Assembly: GCA_949361645.1 (NCBI GenBank)
Contig: OX442415.1
Location: 3,636,148-3,700,147, forward strand
DNA: 64,000 bases
Reading direction: 5' to 3'
Origin: Spongilla lacustris
Taxonomy: Eukaryota > Porifera > Demospongiae > Spongillida > Spongillidae
Shown: in pieces, positions 42,720 through 55,039 of the stretch
How positions within the stretch are numbered: position 1 is the stretch's first letter
Layout of the letters: every line of letters starts with the position of its first letter
Program-made: the position numbers and the translations under genes
Notes under the pieces: model-generated
Seen by the model: the letters and a program-made list of their open reading frames with translations, nothing else
The model's database searches: none
Told to the model about the DNA's origin: nothing

Positions 42720-42850
42720 GCAGCTGCAGCCTGGATGTAAACAATGGAAAAGAAACGTACAACTGGCCTGAGGCATTGGTTGGAGGGATTAGTATGGGGT
42801 TATAGGTCAGAATGTGACTGGAAACTGCATTGGAAACATTACCTGGACTG
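42720..42850 (+). pseudogene. Possible HormR-like exon fragment
   Basis: The stretch reads NGFCSCSLDVNNGKETYNWP then EALVGGISMG and, after a TAG and frame change, GQNVTGNCIGNITWTEDA. The pattern of Cys, a WPE block, a glycine turn, Cys, and a W near the end resembles the hormone-receptor domain that precedes GAIN in adhesion GPCRs. Its place downstream of TM3 is wrong for one gene, so it may be a piece of a second receptor. This is a weak call. Confidence 0.3.
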
Positions 42851-43045
42851 AGGATGCTTAAATGTGTCCCAATTGTTGTCCATAAATCCTACATCACTAA
42901 TATCTTTGTGATATAACCCTTTTGCTGTGTACATATAGCACCATGTACTTCAGTTTACACAGCAAACACAGATGGACTCCAAAAGGCTAGTTATGTCACT
43001 GCGATAATGTACCTAATGGTGTTAGTCCAACATACCGTGGGGTTA

Positions 43046-46000
43046 CTGCCACGCAAAGATTGTACCGGGCGAAAATTGTACCGGGGGGAGGGGGGAGGGG
43101 GGGGGGGGGGGGCGGATAGTGAGAAGGATAGATTAGCTCAGTATTGTATTTTACGTCAGATACAGTTTTTTTATACATGTGATATTGGTTTGTCATTGTT
43201 TGATACGCATAGCATGTGATACTTCATTTTAATAAAAACTAACTTACGTAAAGTTTATTCAATAGCTTTTACATGCTTGTAATATAATATATTACAATTT
43301 TTATATATGGTTCAACCCGACCTTGGTAATTACCAATTTAGAAACTGGGAGCATTTGAAAACGGACATGCAAAGCTTATACTTGGCCTATACTTGGCCTA
43401 TACTTGGCCTGGCCTACAGAGGTTTTATATATTTGCAGTCTCTAAAGCAATATGTTGTACGGACCCTACCGAGTTTTTATAATTAAATCTGCCTAGACAC
43501 AGATGGCCATGCATACTGATCATGATATTCACCACATCCCTGTAAGCGGCAATAGTTTTCGTGCACATTTCAAAGAAGCATTCTATTCAACAGGTGCATG
43601 AATAATGAAGCAATATGCCTGGAATAAAAAAATAAAAAAAACTAAAAAAACAGCGTGTTTCGAAGAATGATCGATATTTAATATCGCTTGAACTCACTGG
43701 GTGTGGTTTGAAAGATTGTGTTTATTTGAATAAAAATTATAATGGCAGAAATGGACTTGCATGCTCTTAAATAACTTCAGTTATACATGCTCGGTTGTAA
43801 GCTATACCTGCATATTCAATATGATAGATATTGCATCAAACCGACAATGCCATTGGGGCATCTAATAAAGAAATCCGCCGTATCACACATGTCTATATCA
43901 TCTTCAAGCATGCATGCAGTGCCATTAACCTTTTGGCAACCAAAATGTACAGATATACTAGGTACTTTCACATTATTTCACGTTACGTACTTCCGCCTAT
44001 CCAAATATCTGCCATAAAAATTGTGACTGGTTTTTACGAAGGTTAAGAGAGGTAGGTATTTTTGAAAATCAAGTTCTCGATAGTTTTAGGACTATAAAAC
44101 CTCAAATTTGCCTGGATCATAGAGCTGTGAGCGCTCTTTCACGCATTAGTGCATATAAGATCGTACGCAATATCTAAGTTAAGGATGTTGTGCGTTCTAA
44201 TTAGAGTATAAAGTCAACGTTGTTTATTCTACTCTTCCAAAGATGGGACCTCCTCAAAAACGTCAAAAAACGTTGCTGGCAAGCTATTTCTATGTACCAT
44301 GAAACATTTAGGACGATCTGACTATGCGCAATGGCTCATTTTCAGCTCGCCGTTTAATGTGTCACAGCTATGTCATAGCTTATCACATTATAACAGAATT
44401 TGGTTTTCATAGAATGGAATCAATACTCTGTTAGGAGGTATAGTGATTGGATTTACAATACACTTATTTGTAGAATTGTGTAACCCAATCAACCTTGGAT
44501 CCACATAAATACGCCCTTTTTTGAGGATGTTAACTCCGGACCTGTGTATAAACACATTGCATCGTTGTATTTATCTATGAGCGTTATTATATGCAACTTT
44601 CAGAATTTTTGGACTGTGCGCAATGATATATTTTCGCCACAGACCAAGTTATAGTATTGCGGGAGATGCGTTAACCATGCGTACAAACACCGTTTGATAA
44701 ACCTGAAATGTGAATGCTTTTGCCGCCTTGATATTAAATATCATAATGGTTACATGCCGTATCCCTTTTCAGATGGCTAATATATTGACGAAGGACTTTG
44801 ATGAGCTAATTCAAACCTATGAAAATGATTTAAATGAAGAAATGTTACTTAAAGGCCCACTAAGAAGAGGACTAGTTGTGCACTTGCACTCTAAAGTAGG
44901 AAGAACTGAATATTTGAAAACGGCTACCTCAGTAGCTCATATCGGAGCCAAAATATTGAAGCTTTAAAAGTGACTGTAGGTAAGTTGTGCAGAAAACTGT
45001 GTGCACTAAAAAAAAATTTAAATTGAAATTGGGAAACTATTGTGCAACTTCTAAATGATGATTATGCGATACCAATGTCTGATTTGCCTCAGCAAATTCC
45101 AGCAGAAATACAAGACCCCATACCACCCACTGCTAAACGGCTGAGAACAGATTGCAATAAGTGTGATGATGCAAGAGTGAAATTGCATAAAATGTCAAAT
45201 AAATGTATTAAATACCATAAACAGTTGAAAGGCATTCTAAGTTTGAAAGATGATACAAGAAAGCTTACTCAAGCATTAAAACGTAAGGCTGCAATTGAAA
45301 TTAAATTGCGCACAGAACTTCGTAAACAAAAATATATACTATATGTTCTACAAGGTAAATATTCAAAGATGTCTAACTTGGTTAGCAAGCTTAGTGCAAG
45401 CACAGTAAATCAACGATTGAAAAATGTATTGAAGAAAAATAAAAGAGTTACACAATTAAAACAAATCTGACAAGTGAATTGGAACCAAAAAATGCAAAAA
45501 TAAATGCATTAAAGACAAGAGTAAGGGAATTGCAATTAGATAATGACAGTCTTATTGTGGAACTTCAAGATAAAACTAATAATATTGATACCATGAGAAA
45601 TAAAAAAATGTATGATATACCTATCAGAAAATGCATATACCATTGTCTTCTGAATAATGTTTCTGTTGAAACTGCTGCAACCATAATAGAAATGGTAGTT
45701 AAAGAAATGACTGGAGATTGCATACAAAGCCTTCCAAGTGCGGTTACGATCAGTCGTATGGCCTATGAAATGGGTGTGTTAAGTGACATCCAGTCTGGAG
45801 AACTCTTAGTTTTACAAGACAACATAACATTAGCATGGGATGCGACATCTATTGATGGTTCACATATCAATGAGGTACATATATGTGCCCCTGGAGGAAA
45901 AGCTAATGTGTTGCAGATTAATGAACTTCCTGGTGGAAAAACAGATGATTATTATACACACATTGCTAATTCGATAAATGATGCTGTTAATACATATTCA

Positions 46001-48334
46001 GCCTGCTTTAGTTTAGATGCAGTTTCTAATCAAAAATTAGCTCATAATCATTTACAATGTACTATGAGTGATAGGGTTAGTGTCAATCACTAAAACTTGA
46101 AGAACTGTTTCAGCATACGCTTTTAGAGTTAAAATGTAATGTACATCCACTGGATGGTATATCAAATAAGATAAGAAGTACATTAAAAGTATATGACAAT
46201 GACAATGGGATACAAAGTTGTACATTTGGCAGTGATTGTGCAGTGGCTAATGTTATATATGGACTAACCAAGATGTGGTATAAACAGGGCACAGGAGACC
46301 CAAGTGGATTTAAGCACTTTTTACATCGTGAAAATATTAAGCCAGGGACTGTTATTCGATATGTAGGAAATCGATTCAATGTTTTATTTTATTTGGCTGG
46401 AAATTTTTTTAAAATCAAAGAGAGATTATTGTATTATCTGAAAAATATGTGCTACTGCAAAAACAGTTTGAAGTCTAGCTTATTTAATGATTTACAGAAT
46501 AACTCAATAATACTTCAGCTAAGAGTACTAGGATTGATTGGAAAATTTATCACTGGACCTTGGATGAAGATATTTTACAGTAATATTGAATGTAAGGCTA
46601 ACCTTGAAATGGTTCCCATGATTAAGATTTGCATAATGACATTGCGGGACCTAATACAGAAGCCAAACTGCAACATCAAACATTTTTGGAGAGAAGCTAA
46701 GTGAAGAGGATGAGACTCTATTGTGTTTGCAAGCACCAATGTCAAGTGATGTGGAATCCAAATTTCATGAAGTGATGAGCTTGGCTGTAAGAAGCACTGT
46801 TGAAGTTCTTGAACATCAGCTGGAACCATATATACTTGCATGGTTCTCTAAGTCACCCATCAAAAGATATGCTAGTAAAAAGTCAAGCTGCTCCAGTGCA
46901 TAATATGCTATCTGAACAGACCCTTGGTCTTGTTGACTACCATGTTCGGCATGCACCTAATGCTAATATGGGCTTCATTGATGGGAAGGTGAAATGTGCA
47001 AAAAAATCAAACACTATCGTGGCTTCAAGGCAAAGCTGATGAAATTCAAGAAAAACTTATATTATTTGCAATAAAGAGAGTAAGATTTACATGGAAGCAA
47101 AGTTTTGCCAATGATGAACTGAGAATACAAATTCAACATTACAGACTTCAAGAAGAACAAAGTAAGCAAGATAAAGTTTTTAGAGGCAAAACTGAAATAA
47201 AGGTTAAGTCAATACTTGCTAATGAATGCAAAATAGAAGAACAATTTCCTCAAATCTCATCAGATTTAGAATTTATTAAAATAGTTGTTAAAAACCCTTC
47301 ATGGTTATTGGGTAAATACATAGAGCAGGAGTGGAACATCTCCCCTGGAATTAACAAAAAATATAATGGAAAAGTGCTGCTTATAAAGAACAGTAAACAA
47401 GGTATTAAATTAATTATTTCATATTGGAAACTGGAAGAAAGTGAAGATGATGGAGAAGATGAATCTATTACTTTGGTGCAGTTTGTTACTGATGTCATTC
47501 ACAAAGATTTAGTTGTGCTTGTGTAAATGTGTAATATTCATGTGTTTTTATTTATTCATACATGTACATTTTTACAGATTGTATGTAGTCAAAACGTACC
47601 AATGTCTTTCAGATCATTTATTTGTTTTTAAAAAATCTTTTTGAAACACTCCAACGAACGTCAAAACTTCAGTTTTATACATTTATAAATGCACGTTGAA
47701 ATTCCACTATATAACTTATAAGGAAATAGTATTTTTCCCTAATGCACATTCTTTGTGTAGGCCTACAATATGCTGTTCTTCATATGAAATTTGGAATCAA
47801 AATGTTCAAAAAAAAAAATCTTATGACCGTTTGAATATCGGCACTACCGCAATCACAGTTTTTATAATATCTCCGCATCAGTCTCCATACATTGTTTTAT
47901 CGGTACTTAAAGGCCCGTTTCTCCGGTTAGGATTCAGCTAAAAAAAAAAGATAAAAACAGTTTTAAAAACCATTCAATATGGTCTTTAAATTGATGTTAT
48001 TTGTCATGCGTGAAAGTTTATTTGAAACTTTTTTGTTAAGTACCTAGATATACGCACTTCCATGATAGATCGATCGACTGCGTGTTTGTTCGCTTCACAG
48101 TATATCTATAGCTCCATGCATGTATGCATGTACCTGTGTGCATGACAAATCAATAAAGAATATGTCGAGACACTGCATTCTAGCGGCTAATCACCCTTTT
48201 TCTTCAACTGGACAGTTTTTGGAGCAAAAATTGTATCGGAGTACCGCCCTGTACATGCAATTTTGGCTGTCAAAAGTGTATACCTTGTTACTGTATATGT
48301 ACAATTTCCGCCCGGTACAATTTTCCCGTGACAG
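43046..48334 (+). mobile_element. 5.3-kb DNA transposon, degenerate
   Basis: The left end CTGCCACGCAAAGATTGTAC is mirrored at the right by GTACAATTTTCCCGTGACAG. The ends share the subterminal block ATTGTACCGGGCG followed by AAATTGTAC. TA lies outside both (43044-43045 and 48335-48336). A G run follows the left end (43084-43112). The transposase remnant inside is a few kb long and broken. TIR identity over about 39 bases is roughly 85 percent by eye, so this is an old copy. I do not know which superfamily it is. Confidence 0.75.
44244..47526 (+). pseudogene. RNase-H-like transposase of uncertain superfamily, frameshifted
   Basis: A short start MGPPQKRQKTLLASYF at 44244 is followed by a gap, then 44773-44967 (ILTKDFDELIQTYEND), a Lys-rich coiled-coil region (45042-45600), and the core. 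In the core are LAWDATSIDGSHINEVHI (about 45833), ELPGGKTDDYYTHI (about 45925), TMSDRVSVNH (about 46063), HPLDGISNK with CTFGSDCAVANVIYG (about 46145-46262) and HVRHAPNANMGFIDGKVKCA (about 46945-47000). A C-terminal half follows to a stop at 47526. I know this motif set from uncharacterised transposase-like proteins of fish and cnidarians. Frames change near 45460, 46090, 46690 and 47000, so it is inactive. WDAT and TDDY are the best candidates for catalytic acids. Confidence 0.7.
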
Positions 48335-48336
48335 TA

Positions 48337-49800
48337 CCTCCATGAACACAATAACAAGGTACCTGAAGCTGAAGTCCAGAAAGGAATGTATATAGCAGAC
48401 TGCTGTTGGCAAAAGATGGCCTTATATAATTAGTGGTCAGACGCATTGGTTTAGATGACCTGATGAAGAACCTAGCTTCAGATGTCAGATGATGGGTTGA
48501 CTGCATGATCCTTGCTACGACATACGCATGTAAAGATCCTTCTGTCCAAACCTGTTATGTACACCCTCTAATCCAGCACCATATATGCATGCATGGTAGA
48601 GTGCTTTCATAAGATCCAATTACGAGAGGCATTCTTGGAGTAACTTTGAGTACCATGCAGGGTATATGTATACCCGGTACATGTAAAAAAAAAAAAAAAC
48701 GAATCACTGCATGTATAGAGACAGAGCTAGGAACATCTGGCTTGACGTAACTGCAACAAGACTGTACTGATAAATTTGGACTGCGTCGACAATACATGTA
48801 TGCAGGCAATGGCAATCAAGTAGTTTTGCATAGTATATACTTACGGCATAACTGATCGAACCACTCTCATATATAATGCATGAAGTGGAATAGAAAATAT
48901 AACTTGGCAGATAGGTGCAGTGAACCACCTGTTAGTAAATTTTAGCTTTGTGAGTAGAGTCTCTCAAATTCGTTCTATCCAGATTAACTCTTTGTGTGCA
49001 TGCTTATTTTAGGACTGTAATTTACATGTTTAGGGTATTGTATAGATGTATTCAAAGTGATTATTATAAATAAACCAGTATTATTTGTACATTGTACAGG
49101 TAATGCACTATTGTCTCTTGATCACAAGTGGAGGTGTATAGGCCAAAGCATGTCTCTGTATCAAGTCTAGGTTGCACACCATGTATGCTGCATATACATG
49201 TATATGCATGAATATGTATACTGATCTTACAACAAACTGTCCAGGGGAAAGGAGGGGGGGTGAAACTAGCAAAGCTTAAGTTAACCATTAGATGTGATTC
49301 ATTGATGGGTTAAAAATTCCTGTTCCAGGTGATCACATGCACATGTAAGTATTGATGGATCGAAGAAATCATCTGAATAATGGAATAGACTATAGAGGCT
49401 CCCTTTGCACTAAACAACCATACACAACTCAATTGAAGATAACATAATTATATGAGAGATGTGAGATGCATCATTGCGCTAGCTCTCCACATCATGCACA
49501 ATCCACTATTGGATTTTTTTATATGACACTGAGAAAAGGTAAATCTTGTCCCAAGCATATTGGGAAAATGTCAGTTTCTAAAAGAAGGGTTCAGTCCTCT
49601 AGTCACCACATGAGGTACATGTATATCTGTACAGTGCACGTGTAGCTGGGAGCGGAGATCCTGTAGAAGGCACGCTGATGTATGAACCCATATGCATGCA
49701 CCTAATTTCACATCTCATTGTGCAACAGGATGCATTATTACGTATACAATCCAGGCTTGAAAGACACCATGTACTAGGAGTCGACACTTATTTAAAAACA
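48337..49800. other. No recognised gene
   Basis: AT-rich non-coding sequence with many TACATGTA / GCATGCAT motifs and an A run at 48687-48700. Open frames on both strands have poor composition. Nothing could be supported. Confidence 0.5.
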
Positions 49801-49805
49801 ATTAA

Positions 49806-50083
49806 GATATAAAAACATTCTCTCTGAGAAAATTAGTGGTATATAGGATTTGAAGGCAATGGCGGTATAAAAGGAAGGGAACAATGGATCAACGATGATA
49901 CAAATTTTTTTAATAGTCCTATATTTAGCACTTTTGTAGTACGTACATTTTACGTTGCTAAAAATAGGACTATTAAAAAAATTACCATCGTTGATCCCTT
50001 GTTCCCTTCCTTTTTACACCACCATTGCCTTCAAATCCTATATACCACTAACTTTCTCAAGAGATAATGTTTTTATATCTTGT
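49806..50083. mobile_element. Fold-back MITE, arms ~120 bp
   Basis: The left arm AGATATAAAAACATTCTCTC ... AATAGTCCTAT (49806-49923) is mirrored by ATAGGACTATT ... TAATGTTTTTATATCTT (about 49966-50083). The loop is about 40 bases. Arms are about 90 percent identical by eye. No coding sequence. Confidence 0.85.
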
Positions 50084-50271
50084 CTAATCAAAAGTTCTAC
50101 TGATGATTGTTCAAGTCTCCACTTCTATATTATAATCAAGCTAATACTTTTCCGTATAAATGGTTTGCATGGCAAAGTATTAACGATGTACCGTAGAACC
50201 AATTGAAATTTAGCGAGCTAGCGTAATTGTATATATGGGGAGGAAAGTACTCTCGATGATCGATTTACCAT

Positions 50272-50324
50272 GTCCCCAGTCTATTTTTATCGACAGCGCG
50301 TGTCGATAAATATAGACTGGGGAC
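50272..50324. repeat. Near-perfect 24-bp-arm hairpin
   Basis: Arms of 24 bases starting GTCCCCAGTCTAT flank a 5-base loop GCGCG, with one mismatch. It could be a tiny MITE remnant or an RNA hairpin. No promoter or host gene is apparent. Confidence 0.85.
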
Positions 50325-50751
50325 TCCGAATTTTCGTACGCGGTATAATATTATTAATCTCCCATGAATATGTCATTGCGCACGTGCAGTGGACTAAATT
50401 AAGGGGATAAAATACACTGCACATGCGCAGTGGACAGCAGTTATATTGGAAACAAAAGCACACTTGAACTATTTCTGATGTGGAATGATTGTGGTAAACA
50501 TGCAGTCGCATGTAACTTTTCAAGCAGCTAACTTCTGCCGCGCGCGTTGAACCTCGCAATTAGCGACGCGCCTGCAACGGATTCATTTGCTCTATCATTT
50601 TTCGGGTTTTCACTTACGTGCGGACTGCATGTATATATGTATGGAAACCATACGTAACATGACAATGATAAAATGTATAGTCATTGTAACTGTACAGTAT
50701 TGCACAAGCTATACATGTATAACATACCGTTCAACTTCTCAACTACCCGCA

Positions 50752-50827
50752 TGTATCGTTTCGCAGGTCTTACGGTGGTGGAGTGTTGCCTTCTTGTTTG
50801 CTTGTATTCGTGGACCAGGAGCGAACG
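50752..50827 (+). CDS. Candidate signal-peptide first exon
   Basis: ATG at 50752 opens MYRFAGLTVVECCLLVCLYS and runs to a strong donor GTAAGTGT at 50828. An overlapping frame reads VLRWWSVAFLFACIRGPGANG, which also looks like a signal peptide, so the frame is uncertain. It could be the first exon of the LDLa-SRCR gene whose exons lie at 54148-54616, but 3.3 kb of retrotransposon fragments intervene. Confidence 0.35.
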
Positions 50828-50889
50828 GTAAGTGTGTGTCTCCAGTGTTTTAATTCGGTTGAGAATACAACATTCATAAACAGCATTCA

Positions 50890-51920
50890 GTCATTCTTTT
50901 TTCACCAGTATTGCCGCGCGGGCAGTATCAAATATATGTATCTACATGCATTCGTGCTGTAAGCACATTATCCCCCTTTTTTTGTCGTTGTTGACATATT
51001 TTCTGCTTTGCATTCCAAATGTAAAGTTTTGCGTAAGCTTCTATTTCCTTTGGGAGGGCCATTTCTGGGTTTGAGTGGCGTGTTTCCTGTTAGTGAATGG
51101 ATGTACCAATAGGGAATTAGGAAAATGGCTAACGAATAAGACCCGCTTGCTCGAGACGAAAATTTTAGCGGCACAGTAAACGAAAGGTTTCGTGCGTTTT
51201 ATATGTGTCTTCTATGTTTTGTTTAAATATGCATGGTAGCCTAAACACAACGCAATACGAGACAATCAGCTAGATGTTTTCCCCCCTAAAACAGGACATT
51301 TGCAGACTTTCCAACCTATATGAAAGAAAAATATAAGGTTGATTGAGGGGGGCCTGGGGGGGGGGGGGGGGGGGGTTATACAAGTAATCTATTCTAGGTC
51401 TTCATGCGTGTGTATACCCGGTATTCAGATGTATTACTCCGTTACGTTTTGGTTTCCAGGGTATTGTGGTTTTGCAGATTTAAACGGCTGTGTTTCAAGG
51501 GCGCAACCTTTACTTTTAAATTTAAGGAATTTATTCAAAATACCTAAGCAAAAATGTACAAGTTCTTGCTTCTTGCTTGATGGTTTATAGCTATGGTATA
51601 CTAATGGTAGAGACGTATGACTCATAATTCCTCCACCACACTGAGCAATGGATCAAATTGCTTTCTGCTGACAGGCTGCTTGAGAAATTGCGCAAGCTAT
51701 CATGTACATGTAGCTAAAAAACAAATGATTTTTTTTTTGTGCCATCCAAAGCCTCTCATACGGCAGTTTTGAAGACTACCGCTCATGAAATCGTCTGTGG
51801 TAGCAAGTACCTAAGTACATGTACCATATCCTTCGTGGTAATCAAAACTATATGTATTCACCCCAAATTTAATAACCAAGCGATAATTGATCATGAATAA
51901 TTTAATATAATTTTGTATTG
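50890..51920. other. No recognised gene
   Basis: Non-coding sequence with a G run at about 51353-51375. A weak exon-like stretch near 51462-51590 (YCGFADLNGCVSRAQPLLLN) has no supported partners. Confidence 0.4.
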
Positions 51921-51923
51921 CGA

Positions 51924-52334
51924 TTAAGGATGAAGGTTATTTCGCGGCAACACTGCCTGTGGGACTGACTCTGCTAACAGTCGGGCTTTAGTTGCTGATG
52001 TAGCATTGTGTAAGAGGCTACTAAATGCAAAATTATCTCTGATAGTAAATGCTGCCTGTGTGGTGAAAGGAGAACTGAAACCGTTGTCAAACCTTCTTCG
52101 GCGACCTGCATGCTGATCAAACATTGCAATAGCGGTCTATAAATGGGTGAATTCAGTGGTGGGTAGAAAAGCTCCTGAGAGAAATACAGGCCGTAGCGAT
52201 GTAGGCAGCTGTAGCATGGGAAAATAGGGCTGACGAAAACTGAGCTGTGCTTGCCGACTTGCCATTGGTGAAAGCTGAAGTTCAGTACACTGCTCAAGGC
52301 AATGGAGCACGTCATTGTCAAAACTAGCAAGCAA
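51924..52334 (-). pseudogene. Retrotransposon fragment upstream of the zinc knuckle
   Basis: The minus strand reads LASFDNDVLHCLEQCTELQL and RQAQLSF, then in another frame FAFSSLLHNATSATKARLLA. The first part matches the linker found after the reverse-transcriptase domain in this non-LTR family (CT..L......QAQLS). The second matches the ANKARILSLS stretch before the zinc knuckle at 8061. Frame breaks show that it is dead. Confidence 0.6.
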
Positions 52335-52769
52335 TTCCTACAACAGTCTTGTGTAATTAAAGTACGTAATATTCCATTGACAGGTACTTAATGAAACAGT
52401 ATTGTAGCCATTATGAGTCGTCTAGCTTGAAAAAAAAAGGCAATTAACCACCAGGATGTAAGGACAAAGGGTCCCTATATTCCATGCACAGAGATTCAGA
52501 ACTGTTCCAATAACGATATGGAGAATCCATGCATACATGTATTACACCTTGAAAGACTCTTGTGAAACAAGAGCAAATGAATTATAATTAGTGCGTGCGA
52601 TAACTTTTGCATGTCCTTCTTGTACATATACGTCTACCGAAGAATTATTTGCTCATTTGAAGTACAAGTCATGAGTAGAACCATCCACCTGCGTGAAAAA
52701 AGCCCGTGTTTAGTATGAAATATTATTATATTTGGGAGTTTACTTGCGTAGACGCCTTCGCAACCTCAT

Positions 52770-52942
52770 ACATATCTGATGCCACAAGGGAAGCTAGAGC
52801 TGCAGCCAGAGCTGCTGAGGCCAGGAAGAAGGAGAAATATGCTCTGCTGTCCAAATCCCACCATTTTGTACCTCAGGTGCCCTGGGCCCTGCAGATGCTC
52901 TTAGTTGGCTCACTGATATCAGCAGGTGTCAGCAGAGCATGA
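52770..52942 (+). pseudogene. Retrotransposon C-terminal fragment
   Basis: The plus strand reads SDATREARAAARAAEARKKE, KYALLSKSHHFVPQ. This resembles the C-terminal part after the endonuclease-like core of RLE-type non-LTR elements, in a variant different from the 8629 fragment. It ends near 52940. No upstream domains are attached. Confidence 0.5.
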
Positions 52943-53184
52943 CACATGATCACCAGTCCCTCTCATTCCTTCTCCAAAGAGTCAGTGTCCATTGCACTAC
53001 AATACAGCCTCTGTATTGGGCACCACAACTGAGTAGCATGTATTGTATATAGTGTATTCCTGTGTATCCAGTATCATATATATATATATATATTGTAAAT
53101 ATTTTTAAAATTATTATAATAAAAGATGTATTTTGAATTATATAGGCTATAATAATAATAATAATATTCAAGAGTCCAGAGTAA

Positions 53185-53580
53185 TTCCCGTCCAGCTCAT
53201 GTGCTAGTTGATGGTTGGAAAAGGGCAAAGCCAGCAGCTTTCGATGTTACTGTTACATGTACCACCCTACTCACTCCTGCCACTTTGCATGATGCGTGTA
53301 ATTCAGTGTTGTAGCTCACAAATCAGAGTGCCAAAAGCACTCTTCTAATGACCCGAAGTGTCAGGAGCTAGGGTGGGTATGTGTTCCTCTGGCAGTGGAA
53401 TCTTATGGGAACTGGGGCAAAGAGGCCCAGAACACCTTTGCTAGACTAGCTTCCATCCTCTCAATTTCCCTGCTCTGCCCCAAGGCAAAGGTCTTGACAG
53501 AGATTTATGGGCGGTTGAATACATCACTAGTGAGGTCAGTAGCTAGGGCAATCCTGTCCATAAGATGCGTTCCAGGTTAA
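53185..53580 (+). pseudogene. Retrotransposon RLE-like fragment
   Basis: It reads RPAHVLVDGWKRAKPAAFDV then TVT, the same core as at 8530, with H replacing the expected catalytic-type Asp. After a frame break it reads ESYGNWGKEAQNTFARLASI and LTEIYGRLNTSLVRSVARAI. Stops and frameshifts near 53310-53390 show decay. A (TA)n and AATA-rich stretch lies just upstream (53078-53165). Confidence 0.7.
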
Positions 53581-53763
53581 ATAGTGTAGCTGTAGAGTGG
53601 AACTGTACATGCAGTACATGCATACATGTAGTTTAGTCTAATGATATAGAATAACTAATACTGCTGCTGTATTTTTCGTGTATGCTTGTAATATCCATAT
53701 AAAATGTGGTGCAAAATTTAAAAATAATATGAATAACTATTAATCAGTGACAATATAAATCCC

Positions 53764-53880
53764 ATAGCAGTAGAGAGTTATGGGTGCTGGGGTGCAGAAG
53801 CCATGCAGACTTTATCACACCTTGCGTCTCGCCTAGCCACCAGGGGAAATTGCTCCAAGTCATCCCATGCTACCTGTCTA
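53764..53880 (+). pseudogene. Short fragment of the same family
   Basis: It reads AVESYGCWGAEAMQTLSHLA and SRLATRGNCSKS, equivalent to the VETFGHWGKEA stretch of the 8629 fragment. About 110 bases only. Confidence 0.6.
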
Positions 53881-53934
53881 GAACTTATTGCAATATTAGT
53901 CCTTTTGTTTGTAATGTATATGTGGAATGTTTAT

Positions 53935-54050
53935 TATTAATAATAATAAATACATATATATATAATTATTATATAATTATATATTTATTATATATATATA
54001 TATATATATAATTATATATATAATTATTATTACATATATATATATGCATT
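53935..54050. repeat. AT microsatellite
   Basis: Runs of TA and ATT repeats with little other sequence. A second tract at about 54655-54752 flanks the other side of the LDLa-SRCR exons. Confidence 0.9.
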
Positions 54051-54147
54051 AATACACACCTTTCTTCAGTCTACATTATCAAACTTGATTTGAATACATG
54101 TACATGTCTTTTTTTGTGTGCTTTTCATTAACTTCTGCTACATTCAG

Positions 54148-54270
54148 CTGCAGTTGGATGTCTTTCTGGTCAATTTCCATTTACGTGTGCAAACGGCAAC
54201 TGTATTGACATATCAAAACTATGTGATCGTAATAACGACTGTGGAGACAACAGTGATGAAGTTGGCTGTG
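54148..54270 (+). CDS. LDL-receptor class A exon
   Basis: After an acceptor ATTCAG the exon reads [20 protein letters not shown] and [18 protein letters not shown], then donor GTAAGA at 54271. All six cysteines and the calcium-binding [13 protein letters not shown] block are present, so the module is complete. LDLa modules bind ligands in extracellular proteins. The phase (one base into the next codon) fits the next exon at 54483. It is part of a multi-exon receptor or secreted protein whose other exons are not clear. Confidence 0.85.
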
Positions 54271-54482
54271 GTAAGATTGTATATTTTATACCTTATAGTT
54301 CCACAAGTTAACATCCTTAAACAGAGAATATTATGTACGAATTGAAATATAGACAGGTTGGAGGAGGTGATCATTTCTCACTCCAGTAATAGTCCAGTAA
54401 AATCTATGATCACATATCACGTATTACTGCTCTGCGTATAAGCACTGGAATCCTCATTAATTTTATCACTCTTTTTTTTCAG

Positions 54483-54616
54483 TTTGCTATTCTTATGATA
54501 TTCATTTGACTGGACTAGGTTCAAATGCAACTCAAGGCAACGTCTTGCAATATGTGGCAATTTGTGGAGCTCCAATGATGCTACAGTGGTTTGCAGACAG
54601 TTGGGATATAACAACA
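54483..54616 (+). pseudogene. SRCR-domain exon with a frame break
   Basis: After TTTTTTTCAG the exon reads VCYSYDIHLTGLGSNATQGN in phase with the LDLa exon. The remaining SRCR sequence, CGNLWSSNDATVVCRQLGYN, is present but in another frame; the region around 54538-54558 seems to lack bases that would encode the usual WGTVC approach. Donor GTAAGT follows at 54617. LDLa-SRCR architecture is common in sponge and other invertebrate scavenger-receptor-like genes. The shift could be a real inactivating deletion or a sequencing error. Confidence 0.65.
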
Positions 54617-55039
54617 GTAAGTAACAAAAAGGCATCTTTTGTCTGAATTAAGTTGTATATATAATATGTATAATATAATTATATATATATAATATATATA
54701 TATTATATTATATATATATATAATTATAATATATATATATATAATAATATCGAGGGGGGGGGCAAAAAAAAAAGTTATAGACTATGGAACGCCGTTGCCC
54801 TCAAAATTCAGAGCGTTTCAGTATTTTATTTTATTTTTGTATTTATTTTTATTTTTTATTTTATCCATACTAATTTTGAAATACTATCCGATAAATAGAA
54901 ACACTGTCTTGATCGCTACTTGAAGTTGCCGTGTTTTCTCAATAAAAACGTTGTTTAGTTCGCTGCGAGGTTGTTACATTTGTTGCTGTGTGCAGAGATA
55001 ATATATAGATTATCTCTGCTGTGTGTTCTTAACAGACGC

